A stretch of 64,000 bases of DNA, taken from NCBI GenBank assembly GCA_041399205.1, contig JAWKTK010000034.1, positions 1-64,000 on the forward strand, read 5' to 3'. Source of the stretch: JAGQOZ01 sp041399205 (GTDB lineage Bacteria; Planctomycetota; Planctomycetia; Pirellulales; Pirellulaceae). The notes under the pieces are model-generated. The model saw only the letters and a program-made list of their open reading frames with translations, did not search any database and was not told the DNA's origin. The stretch's first letter is position 1. Each line of letters starts with the position of its first letter. Below, piece after piece: positions 26,997-35,640 of this stretch. The position numbers and the translations under genes are program-made.

Positions 26997-27404
26997 ATGC
27001 CCAGAACTAGCTCCGAATTCGGCGAGATCTTTGAAGCGGAATTTGACGATGGAACGTCGGTATTCGGCGTCATGCTACCGTTCGGTGGCTTCGGCCAATT
27101 GGAATGTACTACCGATGATAGTTCAAATGATTCGCTGACGCTGTTGCAGCTATTGATCGAACAATGGGACGAAATCTGCCAGGAAATCGTAAGCCGCATT
27201 AAGGCAAGCGGCAGTGGCAGATTCACCCATACCAAGGTGAAATGCCGACTCGTGCAATTGCGACCACGCAGAGTCGGCCAGTACGAAAAGACAATCGTCT
27301 ACGCCACCAACACTCGGCCGGTGCCGTCAGTAACGCGTCCCACTTCAAAACATGCGAAGCCGCAATCTTGGATAATCTTGGTGATGGTGGCAGCGAAACG
27401 TTGA
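26997..27404 (+). CDS. Hypothetical protein (doubtful)
   Basis: Up to 135 aa from the ATG at 26997. The first 70 residues look protein-like and acidic (EIFEAEFDDGTSVFGVM, then LTLLQLLIEQWDEICQEIV). The rest is basic, and the frame overlaps the 3' end of purM on the opposite strand by about 100 bases. The true end may therefore be shorter or shifted. I recognise no family. Confidence 0.3.
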   Translation: MPRTSSEFGEIFEAEFDDGTSVFGVMLPFGGFGQLECTTDDSSNDSLTLLQLLIEQWDEICQEIVSRIKASGSGRFTHTKVKCRLVQLRPRRVGQYEKTIVYATNTRPVPSVTRPTSKHAKPQSWIILVMVAAKR

Positions 27405-28369
27405 TTCGTCACAATAGCAAAGCCCAAGCCCATGTTGAAGACTCGCCGCATTTCCGCGTCTTCGATTTCGCCCAGTTGCTGCAGCCAAGAAAAGACCGGC
27501 GGAACCGGCCACGAATCGGCCGCGACTTGCACGTCGACATTTTTGGGCAAAATGCGTTCGAGATTTTCTGCCAAGCCGCCGCCCGTGATGTGCGCCAGTC
27601 CATGCAGCACGTTGGTCTTTTGGTAGTGATGCTGAATCTTGGCCAAGCACGGAACGTAGATTCGAGTGGGTTCCAGTAACGCTTGACCGACCGTGCAACC
27701 CAGTTGGTCCACGTGATCGCTGGCGTCGAGTTTGGCGATTTCGAAGACAACTTTTCGCGCCAAACTATAGCCGTTGGAATGCAAGCCGCTGGAAGCAATC
27801 CCCAAGACGACATCGCCCGATGAGATCGCTGCACCAGTTACCAAACGCTTCTTTTCGACCACACCGACACAGAAGCCGCCCAGATCATAATCTCCGTCGG
27901 CATACATGTCCGGCATGATGGCCGTTTCACCACCCAGCAACGAACAATCCGCCAAGACGCAACCGTCGGAAATGCCTTGGACAATCTGTTCCAGTTGATC
28001 GGGATCGTCCTTGGACATGGCGACATAGTCCAAGAAAAACAGCGGTTCGGCACCACAGCAAATCGCATCGTTAACGCTCATCGCCACCAAGTCGATGCCC
28101 ACCGTGTGATGCACGCCCAGCCGAGTAGCCACTTTCAGTTTGGTGCCCACTCCGTCTGTGCAGGCCACCAACACCGGATCTTGGTAATTGCGGCGAAACA
28201 ACGAACTGGAAAAATCCAATTGAAACAAGCCCGCGAAGCCGCCATCGAGTCGCATGGTGCGAGGCGAAAAGGTGCGTGCCATCAGATTCGGCAATCGAGC
28301 CATCGACTGCTGATAGATGTCCAAATCAACTCCGGCACTTTTGTACGTTGCTTTCGCCATTTTATTCAA
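27299..28369 (-). CDS. purM: Phosphoribosylformylglycinamidine cyclo-ligase
   Basis: AIR synthetase of purine biosynthesis, about 350 aa: closes FGAM to AIR with ATP. Diagnostic segments are TDGVGTKLKVA, HHTVGIDLVAMSVNDAICCG, LLGGETAIMPDMY, ASSGLHSNGYSLAR and HITGGGLAENLERILP. The first codon may be at 28369 or at the second Met (MAKATYKSAGVDLD, 28360), which matches the family better. Transcribed alone on the minus strand. Confidence 0.95.
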   Translation of the reverse strand: MNKMAKATYKSAGVDLDIYQQSMARLPNLMARTFSPRTMRLDGGFAGLFQLDFSSSLFRRNYQDPVLVACTDGVGTKLKVATRLGVHHTVGIDLVAMSVNDAICCGAEPLFFLDYVAMSKDDPDQLEQIVQGISDGCVLADCSLLGGETAIMPDMYADGDYDLGGFCVGVVEKKRLVTGAAISSGDVVLGIASSGLHSNGYSLARKVVFEIAKLDASDHVDQLGCTVGQALLEPTRIYVPCLAKIQHHYQKTNVLHGLAHITGGGLAENLERILPKNVDVQVAADSWPVPPVFSWLQQLGEIEDAEMRRVFNMGLGFAIVTNQRFAATITKIIQDCGFACFEVGRVTDGTGRVLVA

Positions 28370-28549
28370 CCGAATCCAACGCGTTTCGCGCGATCATGCC
28401 AAGACAATCGGGACAACGGTCGATCTTGATTTCGCACTGCCGAGTTACGAACCGCGACGGTCCAACATCCGAGCTGTCCCACGATTGCCCGAAGAAAAAC
28501 GAACGCAAATTCTACGGCGGTTTTGGCGAAACTGTCAACGCGTGCCGAG

Positions 28550-29497
28550 TTATTTGCCGTAGTCCTTGCCAGGCCAACTGTCCCACCACGCCAGGAATAA
28601 GCGAAACTGATCTTCCGCGAATTTCTGCTGGCTGGCGCTGAGCTGATCGGATTCGTTGAAATGGAGCTGATAGTACGATTCGCCCTGCAAGACACAAAGA
28701 TATTTGTAGTACAGCACCAAATCTGGGCCTTCGTCAAAAGTCGACAAAACGGCCAATGCTTCGTCCAGTTGCTGCGCGTAGATTCTTGCCTGCGCGTCGC
28801 CCTGTTGTGCTCGTTGGCACAATGACACAAAGTGGAGCACGTGACTAGGAATACAGTTTCCTATTCCGGTAATGGCACCGACGGCGCCACAATGGAGGAA
28901 TCCGTGAAAGACTTGCGTGTCGACACCTACCATCAACACCACTTCATCACAGGCGTGCGTGATGTGTTCGGCCGCGTAGCTGAGCGCGTCCGCTCCGCCA
29001 AATTCTTTGAAACCAACCAAGCTGGGAAATTCCGATCGCAGATCAAAAAACAGATCGGCCTTGGTCTCAAAACCGTAGTACGGACTATTGTAGATCACGG
29101 CTGGTAAGTTCGGCGCGGCGCTCAGCACGCCCGCAAAGTGAGCTCGCTGCGCCGCCGACGATGTACCTCGCGAAAGCACTCGAGGAATCACCATTAGCCC
29201 CTTCGCGCCAACTTGTTGTGCGTGAGCAGCGTGGGCAGCGGCGATTTTCGGATTCTGAGCGCCGGTGCCGACAATCACCGGAATGCCCGCTTCGGCCAAG
29301 CGGCGAACTCCTTCTTGTCGTTGAGCGTCCGTCAGCAGCGGCCAATCTCCCATGGAACCGCAATAGACCACCGCGTTCATGCCAGCGTCCATTAACTGTT
29401 TCGCTTTTTGAACCAGCGCGTCAAAATCAGGCTGTCGGTCAGCCGTACAAGGAGTCATGACGGCTGGAATACAGCCTTTGAATACGTTTGCGTTCAT
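28550..29497 (-). CDS. Dihydrodipicolinate synthase-family aldolase
   Basis: 315 aa from the ATG at 29497. It is a class I aldolase of the DapA/NanA superfamily. Tyr136 (AVIYNSPYYG) and the Schiff-base Lys164 (VGFKEFGG) are present. The substrate-binding GTTGE motif of true DapA is replaced by GSMGD at residues 47-51, so lysine biosynthesis is unlikely to be the role; a 2-keto-acid lyase or synthase acting on sugar acids or hydroxyproline derivatives is more plausible. It lies 200 bases downstream of the alpha-CTD-like gene on the same strand. Confidence 0.85.
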   Translation of the reverse strand: MNANVFKGCIPAVMTPCTADRQPDFDALVQKAKQLMDAGMNAVVYCGSMGDWPLLTDAQRQEGVRRLAEAGIPVIVGTGAQNPKIAAAHAAHAQQVGAKGLMVIPRVLSRGTSSAAQRAHFAGVLSAAPNLPAVIYNSPYYGFETKADLFFDLRSEFPSLVGFKEFGGADALSYAAEHITHACDEVVLMVGVDTQVFHGFLHCGAVGAITGIGNCIPSHVLHFVSLCQRAQQGDAQARIYAQQLDEALAVLSTFDEGPDLVLYYKYLCVLQGESYYQLHFNESDQLSASQQKFAEDQFRLFLAWWDSWPGKDYGK

Positions 29498-29697
29498 CTT
29501 GGATCTTTGCGAAATAGCAACCGGCAATTCGAAGAAACGAAGCCACATTCTGCCGAAAAACAGGATGCAACGCGAGCCCCAATCGTGTTTGGACCGAACG
29601 GCGCGGAACGGCGAATACCACGAAAAAGCCGGTTCGAAACGAAATGCTTCGAACCGGCCAGTGTTCTGTGGTTCCCAAAATGTCCGCTCAAGCAAAC

Positions 29698-29964
29698 TTA
29701 CTTGGGACGGACGTTCTTGCGGTAGAAGCCAATCGTTTCCAGCGAATGATAAACTTCCTCCAGCGTCTTTTCACCAAAGTTGGAAATGCTGAGCAAGTCT
29801 TCTCGAGTGCAGTTCAGCAGATCATGCACAGTGAAAATTCCTTTTTCTTCCAAGCAGTTGGTCGTGCGGACGGTCAGGCCGATTTCAGCCGTGCTCATGT
29901 CCAATCGCTCTTGCATATTGCGATTTTGTTCGTCCGACTTAATCAGAGGAATACGAGTTGCCAT
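29698..29964 (-). CDS. Stand-alone RNA polymerase alpha-CTD-like protein
   Basis: 88 aa from the ATG at 29964, chosen for the GGGAGGGA Shine-Dalgarno 8 bases upstream. Residues about 22-80 (AEIGLTVRTTNCLEEKGI, then TVHDLLNCTREDLLSI and NFGEKTLEEVYHSL) match the alpha C-terminal domain of bacterial RNA polymerase, including the NFG(x)KS/T-L-x-E helix-hairpin-helix. The alpha N-terminal dimerisation domain is absent, and the gene is not in a ribosomal-protein operon. It could bind UP-element DNA or sigma/activators without joining the core enzyme; that is inference. Confidence 0.85.
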   Translation of the reverse strand: MATRIPLIKSDEQNRNMQERLDMSTAEIGLTVRTTNCLEEKGIFTVHDLLNCTREDLLSISNFGEKTLEEVYHSLETIGFYRKNVRPK

Positions 29965-30350
29965 GGCGGGGTCCCTCCCAAACAAGTTTCCAAGTCAAAA
30001 ACATCAATGCGACTGCGTTCCAAATCCAAAGCGTGGATCGTTCCTTGATCCGTTCACGGGACTGACAAGCAATCCACAACCTGGTTGGACGGTAGGGCGG
30101 ATTATAACAACACCATTCAACTTGCAAACAGTCTATGTCATCTGGAGGACAATTTCGTGCAAAACATTTTTCATTGATGCTAGCACTTTAACTTCACGGG
30201 AATTCGCGAATCAGCGGATGCGTGCGGGAATTCGCATTTGCGTCAAAAACGCCTATAACTATGGCGGTAGAAACGTTATGAAAATTGGTTCGTCTGAATT
30301 CGTACGGGATGCGGGCCCGTCAGTTCGCTTTTCCAACGGGAGTCATCGAA
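29965..30350. other. Divergent intergenic region
   Basis: 386 bases between the alpha-CTD-like gene (-) and the PQQ-propeller gene (+). A consensus TATAAT lies on the minus strand at 30101-30106. No small gene was recognised. Confidence 0.4.
30101..30127 (-). promoter_or_regulatory. Putative promoter of the alpha-CTD-like gene
   Basis: Perfect -10 TATAAT (30106-30101, minus strand) with a weak -35-like TTGCAA 15 bases before it. It implies a leader of about 130 bases ahead of the ATG at 29964. The spacer is short, so this is tentative. Confidence 0.35.
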
Positions 30351-31655
30351 ATGAAGTTTGCTTTTGGTGTCGTGATTTTAGGAACCGTCACATCCGCAAC
30401 GGCGCTGGCCGATTCTTGGCCGCACTGGATGGGTCCGCAACGTGACAACGTTTGGCGCGAAGAAGGAATCTTGGACAAGTTCCCGGAAGGTGGCCCGACC
30501 GTCTTGTGGCGCACCAAAATTGACGGCGGTTATTCCGGTCCTGCAGTGGATCAAGGCAAAGTCGTCATCACGGATTATGTGACGGCGGATAACGTCAAGG
30601 TGGCCAACTTTGAACGGAAAGAATTCACCGGCGTGGAACGCATCCATTGTTTGGACGAACAGACAGGCAAAATTCAATGGACGCACGAATACCCCGTCAA
30701 ATACGCGATCTCGTATCCCAGCGGGCCTCGTTGCACACCCGTCATCGAGGAAAACTTGGTCTTCACGCTAGGTGCGGAAGGCAACCTGTTCTGTTTCAAT
30801 TTGACAAACGGCGAAGTGGTCTGGTCCAAAGATTTGAAGACCGAATACAACACCAAAGCGGCGCTGTGGGGCTACGCCGCGCATCCTTTGATTGATGGCA
30901 ATAAGCTGATCTGTACGGTCGGTGGCGAAGGAACTCATGCGGTAGCTTTCGACAAGAAGACCGGCAAGGAACTGTGGCGTAGTTTGACTGCTCCGGAACA
31001 AGGTTATTCGCCGCCGACGATCATTGATTACGCAGGCGTTCGCCAATTGATTCTGCCTCGGCCCGACGCGATTTCTTCCGTCAATCCCGACACCGGCGAA
31101 GAATACTGGTCGGTTCCCTACGAAGCGTCTAACGGTTCCATCATCATGAGCCCGATTCATTTTGGCGAATATCTGTACATCGGCGGATATTCCAACAAGA
31201 ACCTCATGCTAAAGCTGGATTCGCAAAAGCCGAGTGCCGAAGCGATGTGGCAAGACGAAGCAAAGCACGCGATTTCGCCCGTTAACGTCCAACCGATTCG
31301 CGATGGTAATACGATGTACGGATTCGATCAGAACGGTGCCTTGATGGCCATTGATTTGCCCAGCGGTGATCGACTGTGGCAAACGTCTGAACCGTTGGCC
31401 GACCGTCCACCTGGTTCGGGCACCGCTTTCATTGTGCGGCAGGCAGATCGGTACTGGTTGTTCACGGAAAATGGTGACTTGATCATCTGCAAGCTTTCGC
31501 GAGAAGGCTATCAGGAACTGGATCGAACCCATGTCATTGAGCCCAGCAACGTGGCGTTTGGCCGAGACGTCGTGTGGAGCATGCCGGCGTTTGCGAATCA
31601 GCGAGCGTATATTCGCAATGACAACGAAATCATCTGCGTGCAGCTGGCCCAGTAG
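30351..31655 (+). CDS. Secreted PQQ-like beta-propeller protein
   Basis: 434 aa from the ATG at 30351 (signal peptide FAFGVVILGTVTSATALA). It is an eight-bladed PQQ-like/BamB-like propeller. Blade motifs recur: DEQTGKIQWTHEY, NLTNGEVVWSKDL, DKKTGKELWRSL, NPDTGEEYWSVP and DLPSGDRLWQTSE. Opening residues WPHWMGPQRDNVW are typical of the large planctomycete exported PQQ-repeat family, whose role is unknown and which usually lacks bound PQQ. A similar protein is at 46239-47471. Confidence 0.88.
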   Translation: MKFAFGVVILGTVTSATALADSWPHWMGPQRDNVWREEGILDKFPEGGPTVLWRTKIDGGYSGPAVDQGKVVITDYVTADNVKVANFERKEFTGVERIHCLDEQTGKIQWTHEYPVKYAISYPSGPRCTPVIEENLVFTLGAEGNLFCFNLTNGEVVWSKDLKTEYNTKAALWGYAAHPLIDGNKLICTVGGEGTHAVAFDKKTGKELWRSLTAPEQGYSPPTIIDYAGVRQLILPRPDAISSVNPDTGEEYWSVPYEASNGSIIMSPIHFGEYLYIGGYSNKNLMLKLDSQKPSAEAMWQDEAKHAISPVNVQPIRDGNTMYGFDQNGALMAIDLPSGDRLWQTSEPLADRPPGSGTAFIVRQADRYWLFTENGDLIICKLSREGYQELDRTHVIEPSNVAFGRDVVWSMPAFANQRAYIRNDNEIICVQLAQ

Positions 31656-31814
31656 ACTTTCGTTTGGTTCGAATGGCACAACCGCCAAGTGGGCCCAGAT
31701 TCTGCATTGCATTCGTCAGGCAAATGTTCGTATCATTCGCGCGTTCCACAGTTGGACACGCGACGACGGATTCGACGCGCTTTCGCTTGCAACCGATGGA
31801 TTTCTCGGAAAGTC

Positions 31815-32430
31815 ATGCCCATGCACATTGATGTCAATGCTATCTGCCAGCTACACCAAGACACCGTGGATCGCTGGCACCATCAAGATGTAGACAATCC
31901 CTATGACGGACTGTTGTCCGTTGTCTGCCAGCAGCATCAATACAATTTTTTGTTGTGGCATGAAGAAGATATCGCTCGCAGTCCAGACGTACGGTGACAC
32001 AAAAATTGCGGCGGTCAAGCGAGCGATTGATGGGTACAACCAAAAACGCAACGACTGGATTGAGAAAATTGATGATTGGATCACCGGTCAGTTGATGGAA
32101 TTGCGAATTGCGCCAGCTCAAGACGCAATGCAAAACACGGAAACACCCGGATCGGCCATGGATCGGTTGTCCATCATGTCGTTGCGAATTTATCACATGC
32201 TGGAACAGTTAGAACGAACGGACGCGACAGATTCGCACCTCGATTCGGTTCGCCAAAAGTTGGCGCGTTGCTACGAACAAAAAGCCGATCTGGCGAATTC
32301 GCTAACGGAATTACTCGGCGATATCTACGCTGGTCGCAAGCAGCACAAGACGTATCGACAGTTCAAGATGTACAACGATCCGAATCTGAATCCGTATTTA
32401 TACCAGCCAAGTGATCGTCGCGCGGCGTAG
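31815..32430 (+). CDS. DUF4254 protein (one apparent frameshift)
   Basis: The ATG at 31815 opens MPMHIDVNAICQLHQDTVDR, then NFLLWHEEDIARSPDV. A two-base loss at 31990-31991 shifts the frame, which resumes as YGDTKIAAVKRAIDGYN and NDWIEKID through to 32430. Restoring a TA in GTACGG (GTATACGG) gives about 205 aa of DUF4254, an uncharacterised helical cytoplasmic family common in Planctomycetes. The family's conserved WHEED...A..KR.ID..NQ.RND.IE pattern is complete after repair. Confidence 0.8.
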
Positions 32431-32473
32431 CGCAGCGATGCGATTCGACTGGTCGGTTGCCTACCACCGCCAA

Positions 32474-32902
32474 TCAGATGTAGTACATGTCTTCCGCTTC
32501 GTTCTTGACCTGTTCGGCCAAGTCCGCAAACGTAGTGGAGTCCAAAATGGTTTGTTCCGCGTCCGCGGCCGCTCGCCATATCTTCAGCAAGACGTTGGAC
32601 GTTGCGGTGACGTTGCTGGCGTTCGATGCCAGTGTGGTAGGTTGGCCGTCAATGATTTGCATGACTTGGCTCAACGTGATGTCGCGAGGATCACGGACTA
32701 GCTGATAGCCTCCCGCAGCACCTCGCGTGCTGCTGACCAAACCGGCTCCTTTCAGCTGCAGTAGGATTTGCACCAAAAAACGAGGTGGGATGCCGTGTGT
32801 TTCCGCGATTTTGCGAATTTGAACCGGTTCTCCTGAACCGAAACTAGCAGCCAATTCTAACAGCGCAATACAAGCGTATTCGGATTTGGCGGAGACATGC
32901 AT
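32474..32902 (-). CDS. Rrf2 family transcriptional regulator
   Basis: 142 aa winged-helix regulator. The recognition region is RKIAETHGIPPRFLVQILLQ followed by LVSSTRGAAGGYQLVR, the Rrf2 hallmark. The three clustered cysteines that ligate iron-sulfur clusters in IscR or NsrR are absent (only Cys11 is present). It is therefore more like CymR, a sulfur-metabolism regulator. The next gene upstream on the same strand is the APS reductase cysH, about 170 bases away, which supports control of sulfate assimilation. Its operator is not proven; a candidate is noted at the cysH promoter. Confidence 0.9.
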   Translation of the reverse strand: MHVSAKSEYACIALLELAASFGSGEPVQIRKIAETHGIPPRFLVQILLQLKGAGLVSSTRGAAGGYQLVRDPRDITLSQVMQIIDGQPTTLASNASNVTATSNVLLKIWRAAADAEQTILDSTTFADLAEQVKNEAEDMYYI

Positions 32903-33070
32903 GGATTCAATCGTGCCCTGTAGTTGGTTCGAACCAGTGCTGCAGATCCAACGATGGGTCTGGAAACGAAAATTATTTTCTCACAGGGTATCGACTTGTT
33001 TCGCTTGGCACAACTTGAATGATGCGAATCAAACCGTTTGATTTTCCGCGACGCTTCGAAACGCACTACG

Positions 33071-33832
33071 CTAATCCGAACTATGTAGGCCGCATTCGGT
33101 CTTTTCGAATCCGCTCCACCTGCCAGCTCGTTCATCTTCGCCAAACATGACCGCGCGAGTGCACGGCCAACAGCCAATGCTGGTGTAGCCTTGATCATGC
33201 AACGGGTTGTAGGGAATCTGTTTGTCCAAGATCATCTTCCAGATGTCGTTCTTGGTGGTGTTGGCCAACGGATTGACTTTCACCAGACTGAACTTCTTAT
33301 CCCAGCCCACAATCGGCGCCTTCGCCCGATCCGGCGATTGGTCTCGGCGAATCGCGCTGATCCACGCCGTCTTGCCGCGAATGGCATCTTTCAGAATAGA
33401 AATCTTTCGCTCTTGGCAGCACCGAGTCGGATCGGTTTTGTAAACGGGACCGCCGTTCATCGCTTCATACTGTTGGACAGTCAATGACGGCTGCTTGAGC
33501 TCGACTTCCATACCGTACAGCTCTGCCACTTTGTCGCGCAGATCCAACGTTTCCTGAAACTGGTATCCGGTGTCCAAATTGAACACATGGGTTTGCGGAG
33601 CGACTTCGGACAACATTTGGATAATGGTCATCCCTTCCGGTCCGAACGCCGTGGCCATGGTCAACCCTTCGCCAAAGCGATCCGCCGCCCAGCGAATAAT
33701 GTCAACCGGCGTTGCCGTCTCCAACGATTCGCTGGCTTGCTGTAATTCCTCCAAAAACGCTTCGCTGGGAGTCTCCATCGTATTCTGCTCGATACCTTCG
33801 CGGTGACTGGTGAACGTGCCTGCTGCCGACAT
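33071..33832 (-). CDS. cysH: Adenylylsulfate (APS) reductase, assimilatory
   Basis: Reduces APS to sulfite with thioredoxin. Numbered from the internal Met at 33778, the cysteines are Cys120-Cys121 (TRCCQERK) and Cys203/Cys206 (GCWPC), the four ligands of the [4Fe-4S] cluster that marks APS rather than PAPS reductases. Catalytic Cys229 is in KTECGLH. Two starts are possible: ATG 33832, with GAGGG 8 bases upstream and close to the predicted transcription start, and ATG 33778 (235 aa). I favour 33832. An Rrf2 regulator lies downstream. Confidence 0.93.
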   Translation of the reverse strand: MSAAGTFTSHREGIEQNTMETPSEAFLEELQQASESLETATPVDIIRWAADRFGEGLTMATAFGPEGMTIIQMLSEVAPQTHVFNLDTGYQFQETLDLRDKVAELYGMEVELKQPSLTVQQYEAMNGGPVYKTDPTRCCQERKISILKDAIRGKTAWISAIRRDQSPDRAKAPIVGWDKKFSLVKVNPLANTTKNDIWKMILDKQIPYNPLHDQGYTSIGCWPCTRAVMFGEDERAGRWSGFEKTECGLHSSD

Positions 33833-34149
33833 TCGCAACGCCCTCGATAAAATCAAAATCCGGCCCGAATAATACCAATGTCTATCAACTTAGTCAACTA
33901 TGACATGCTGCTAGGTATTATCGGCTGATTTTGCTTAATTATTCAGTTTGTATGAATCGTCTGGCTGTACCTTGCCACGCGTTCCGAAACGCCGCTAAAC
34001 TGCACCAAAACGAGTGTTTCATCCGTTTGGCAACGCCTTTCTTGGACGAACAAACCGTTTGGAGCCGTTTGTCAGCGTAAATGGCGGGCACTCAGGCGAA
34101 ATCACCTCTCACGTCGCAGGATTTTTCAAAGGTTAGAACGAAAAGAATA
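33833..34149. other. Divergent intergenic region, cysH and rhaB
   Basis: 317 bases. It holds the cysH promoter (33869-33897, minus). The half nearer rhaB shows no clear promoter or gene. Confidence 0.4.
33869..33897 (-). promoter_or_regulatory. Sigma-70-type promoter of cysH
   Basis: On the minus strand TTGACT (33897-33892), a 17-base spacer and TATTAT (33874-33869), near consensus. AGTTGA occurs twice across the -35 and spacer, a possible operator. The leader would be about 30 bases to the ATG at 33832. Confidence 0.6.
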
Positions 34150-35640
34150 ATGGCAAATCGAGTATACCTAGCGGTGGATTTGGGAGCGTCTAGTGGCCGA
34201 GTGCTAGCGGGCGAATTTGACGGTAGCCAGCTTCAACTGCATGAAGTGCATCGCTTTCCCAACGGGCCTCATCCAGCCGAAGGTCGACTCTATTGGGACG
34301 TCCTTGCATTGTGGGCCAATATTCAAGACGGCCTGCGCATGGCTGCCGAAGAGTATGGTAATACCATTGTCAGTATTGGCGTGGATACGTGGGGAGTCGA
34401 CTTTGCGTTGCTGGACGCCAATGACGAATTGATTGGCAATCCGTACAACTACCGCGACCCAGCCAACCACGGCATGATCGAAGAAGCGGCCAAGTCGGTC
34501 AGCAAACCCGAGATCTTTGCGGCCACCGGCTTGCAGTTTATGGAGATCAATACGCTGTACCAGTTGGTAGCGATGCGCAAAGCGAATTCGCCGAAACTGC
34601 AAATGGCGGAAACCTTCTTGATGATTCCCGATTACTTCAACTGGTTGCTGACCGGCAAGAAGACCAACGAGTTTACCAACGCCACCACCACGCAGTTTCT
34701 CAATCCTGCCACGCAAGACTGGGCCACGGACCTTTTGCAGAAGCTGGACATTCCGACCAAAATGCTGCAGCCGATTTCACATCCCGGAACCAACTTAGGG
34801 CCATTACGAAGCGAAGTCGCCGCCGCCACGGGCCTAGCGGACGTGAATGTCATTCTGCCAGGCACGCACGATACGGCCAGCGCGGTCATGGCCGTACCAG
34901 CCGAAGGTGACGTTTCGGATTCGCCCGATTGGGCTTACATCAGCAGCGGCACGTGGTCGTTGCTGGGAGCGGAAGTTGCTTCGCCCGTAATTACAGATCA
35001 GTGTCGCGAATACAATTTCACCAACGAAGGCGGCGTCGGCGGTTCGATCCGTCTGCTCAAGAACATTACGGGATTGTGGTTGGTCCAAGAATGTCGTCGA
35101 ATTTGGAGCTTGGAAGGCAAAGATTATTCGTGGAGCGAATTGACTCGTCAGGCAGAAGCCGTCATGCCTCTGCAATCCTTCATCTTCCCGGACGACAGTC
35201 GTTTTGTGGCACCGGCCAATATGCCCAACGCCATTCGCGAATATTGCCAATCGACAGATCAACGCGTACCGGAAAGTGAAGGCGAAGTGATTCGCTGTGC
35301 CTTGGAAAGCCTAGCCATGCGGTGCCGCATGGTCTTGCAATGGCAGCAAGATCTGACTGGTTCTCAGACGAAGGACTTGCACATTGTCGGTGGCGGCAGC
35401 CAGAACGCTCAGCTGTGTCAAATGACGGCGGACGCCTGCGGTATTCCTGTGATGGCGGGACCGGTGGAAGCAACCGCCATTGGCAATCTCATGATGCAAG
35501 CCATTGCGCAAGGTGACGTGGCCGATGTCGCAGCAGCTCGGCAAATTGTCAAAGCCAGTTTTCCAGTGCAGCAGTTCCATCCGAAAAATTCGGCAGCCTG
35601 GAACGTCGCCTATGCCCAATTTCAAGGTCTATGTCGTTGA
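34150..35640 (+). CDS. rhaB: Rhamnulokinase
   Basis: 496 aa from the ATG at 34150. FGGY-family sugar kinase that phosphorylates L-rhamnulose. N-terminal phosphate-binding motif is AVDLGASSGRVLAGEFDG. VDTWGVDFALLD, FTNATTTQFLNP, LPGTHDTASAV and SSGTWSLLG are the usual rhamnulokinase signatures. The C-terminal ATPase motif HIVGGGSQNAQLCQMTADAC is present. The rhamnose isomerase and aldolase are not next to it. folC starts 10 bases before its stop, so the two are translationally linked. Confidence 0.93.
   Translation: MANRVYLAVDLGASSGRVLAGEFDGSQLQLHEVHRFPNGPHPAEGRLYWDVLALWANIQDGLRMAAEEYGNTIVSIGVDTWGVDFALLDANDELIGNPYNYRDPANHGMIEEAAKSVSKPEIFAATGLQFMEINTLYQLVAMRKANSPKLQMAETFLMIPDYFNWLLTGKKTNEFTNATTTQFLNPATQDWATDLLQKLDIPTKMLQPISHPGTNLGPLRSEVAAATGLADVNVILPGTHDTASAVMAVPAEGDVSDSPDWAYISSGTWSLLGAEVASPVITDQCREYNFTNEGGVGGSIRLLKNITGLWLVQECRRIWSLEGKDYSWSELTRQAEAVMPLQSFIFPDDSRFVAPANMPNAIREYCQSTDQRVPESEGEVIRCALESLAMRCRMVLQWQQDLTGSQTKDLHIVGGGSQNAQLCQMTADACGIPVMAGPVEATAIGNLMMQAIAQGDVADVAAARQIVKASFPVQQFHPKNSAAWNVAYAQFQGLCR

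Noticed and set aside
26654..27138. Open frames through the palindrome cluster, both strands
   Set aside because: They are generated by the GGGCCC repeats, and translated repeats appear on both strands.
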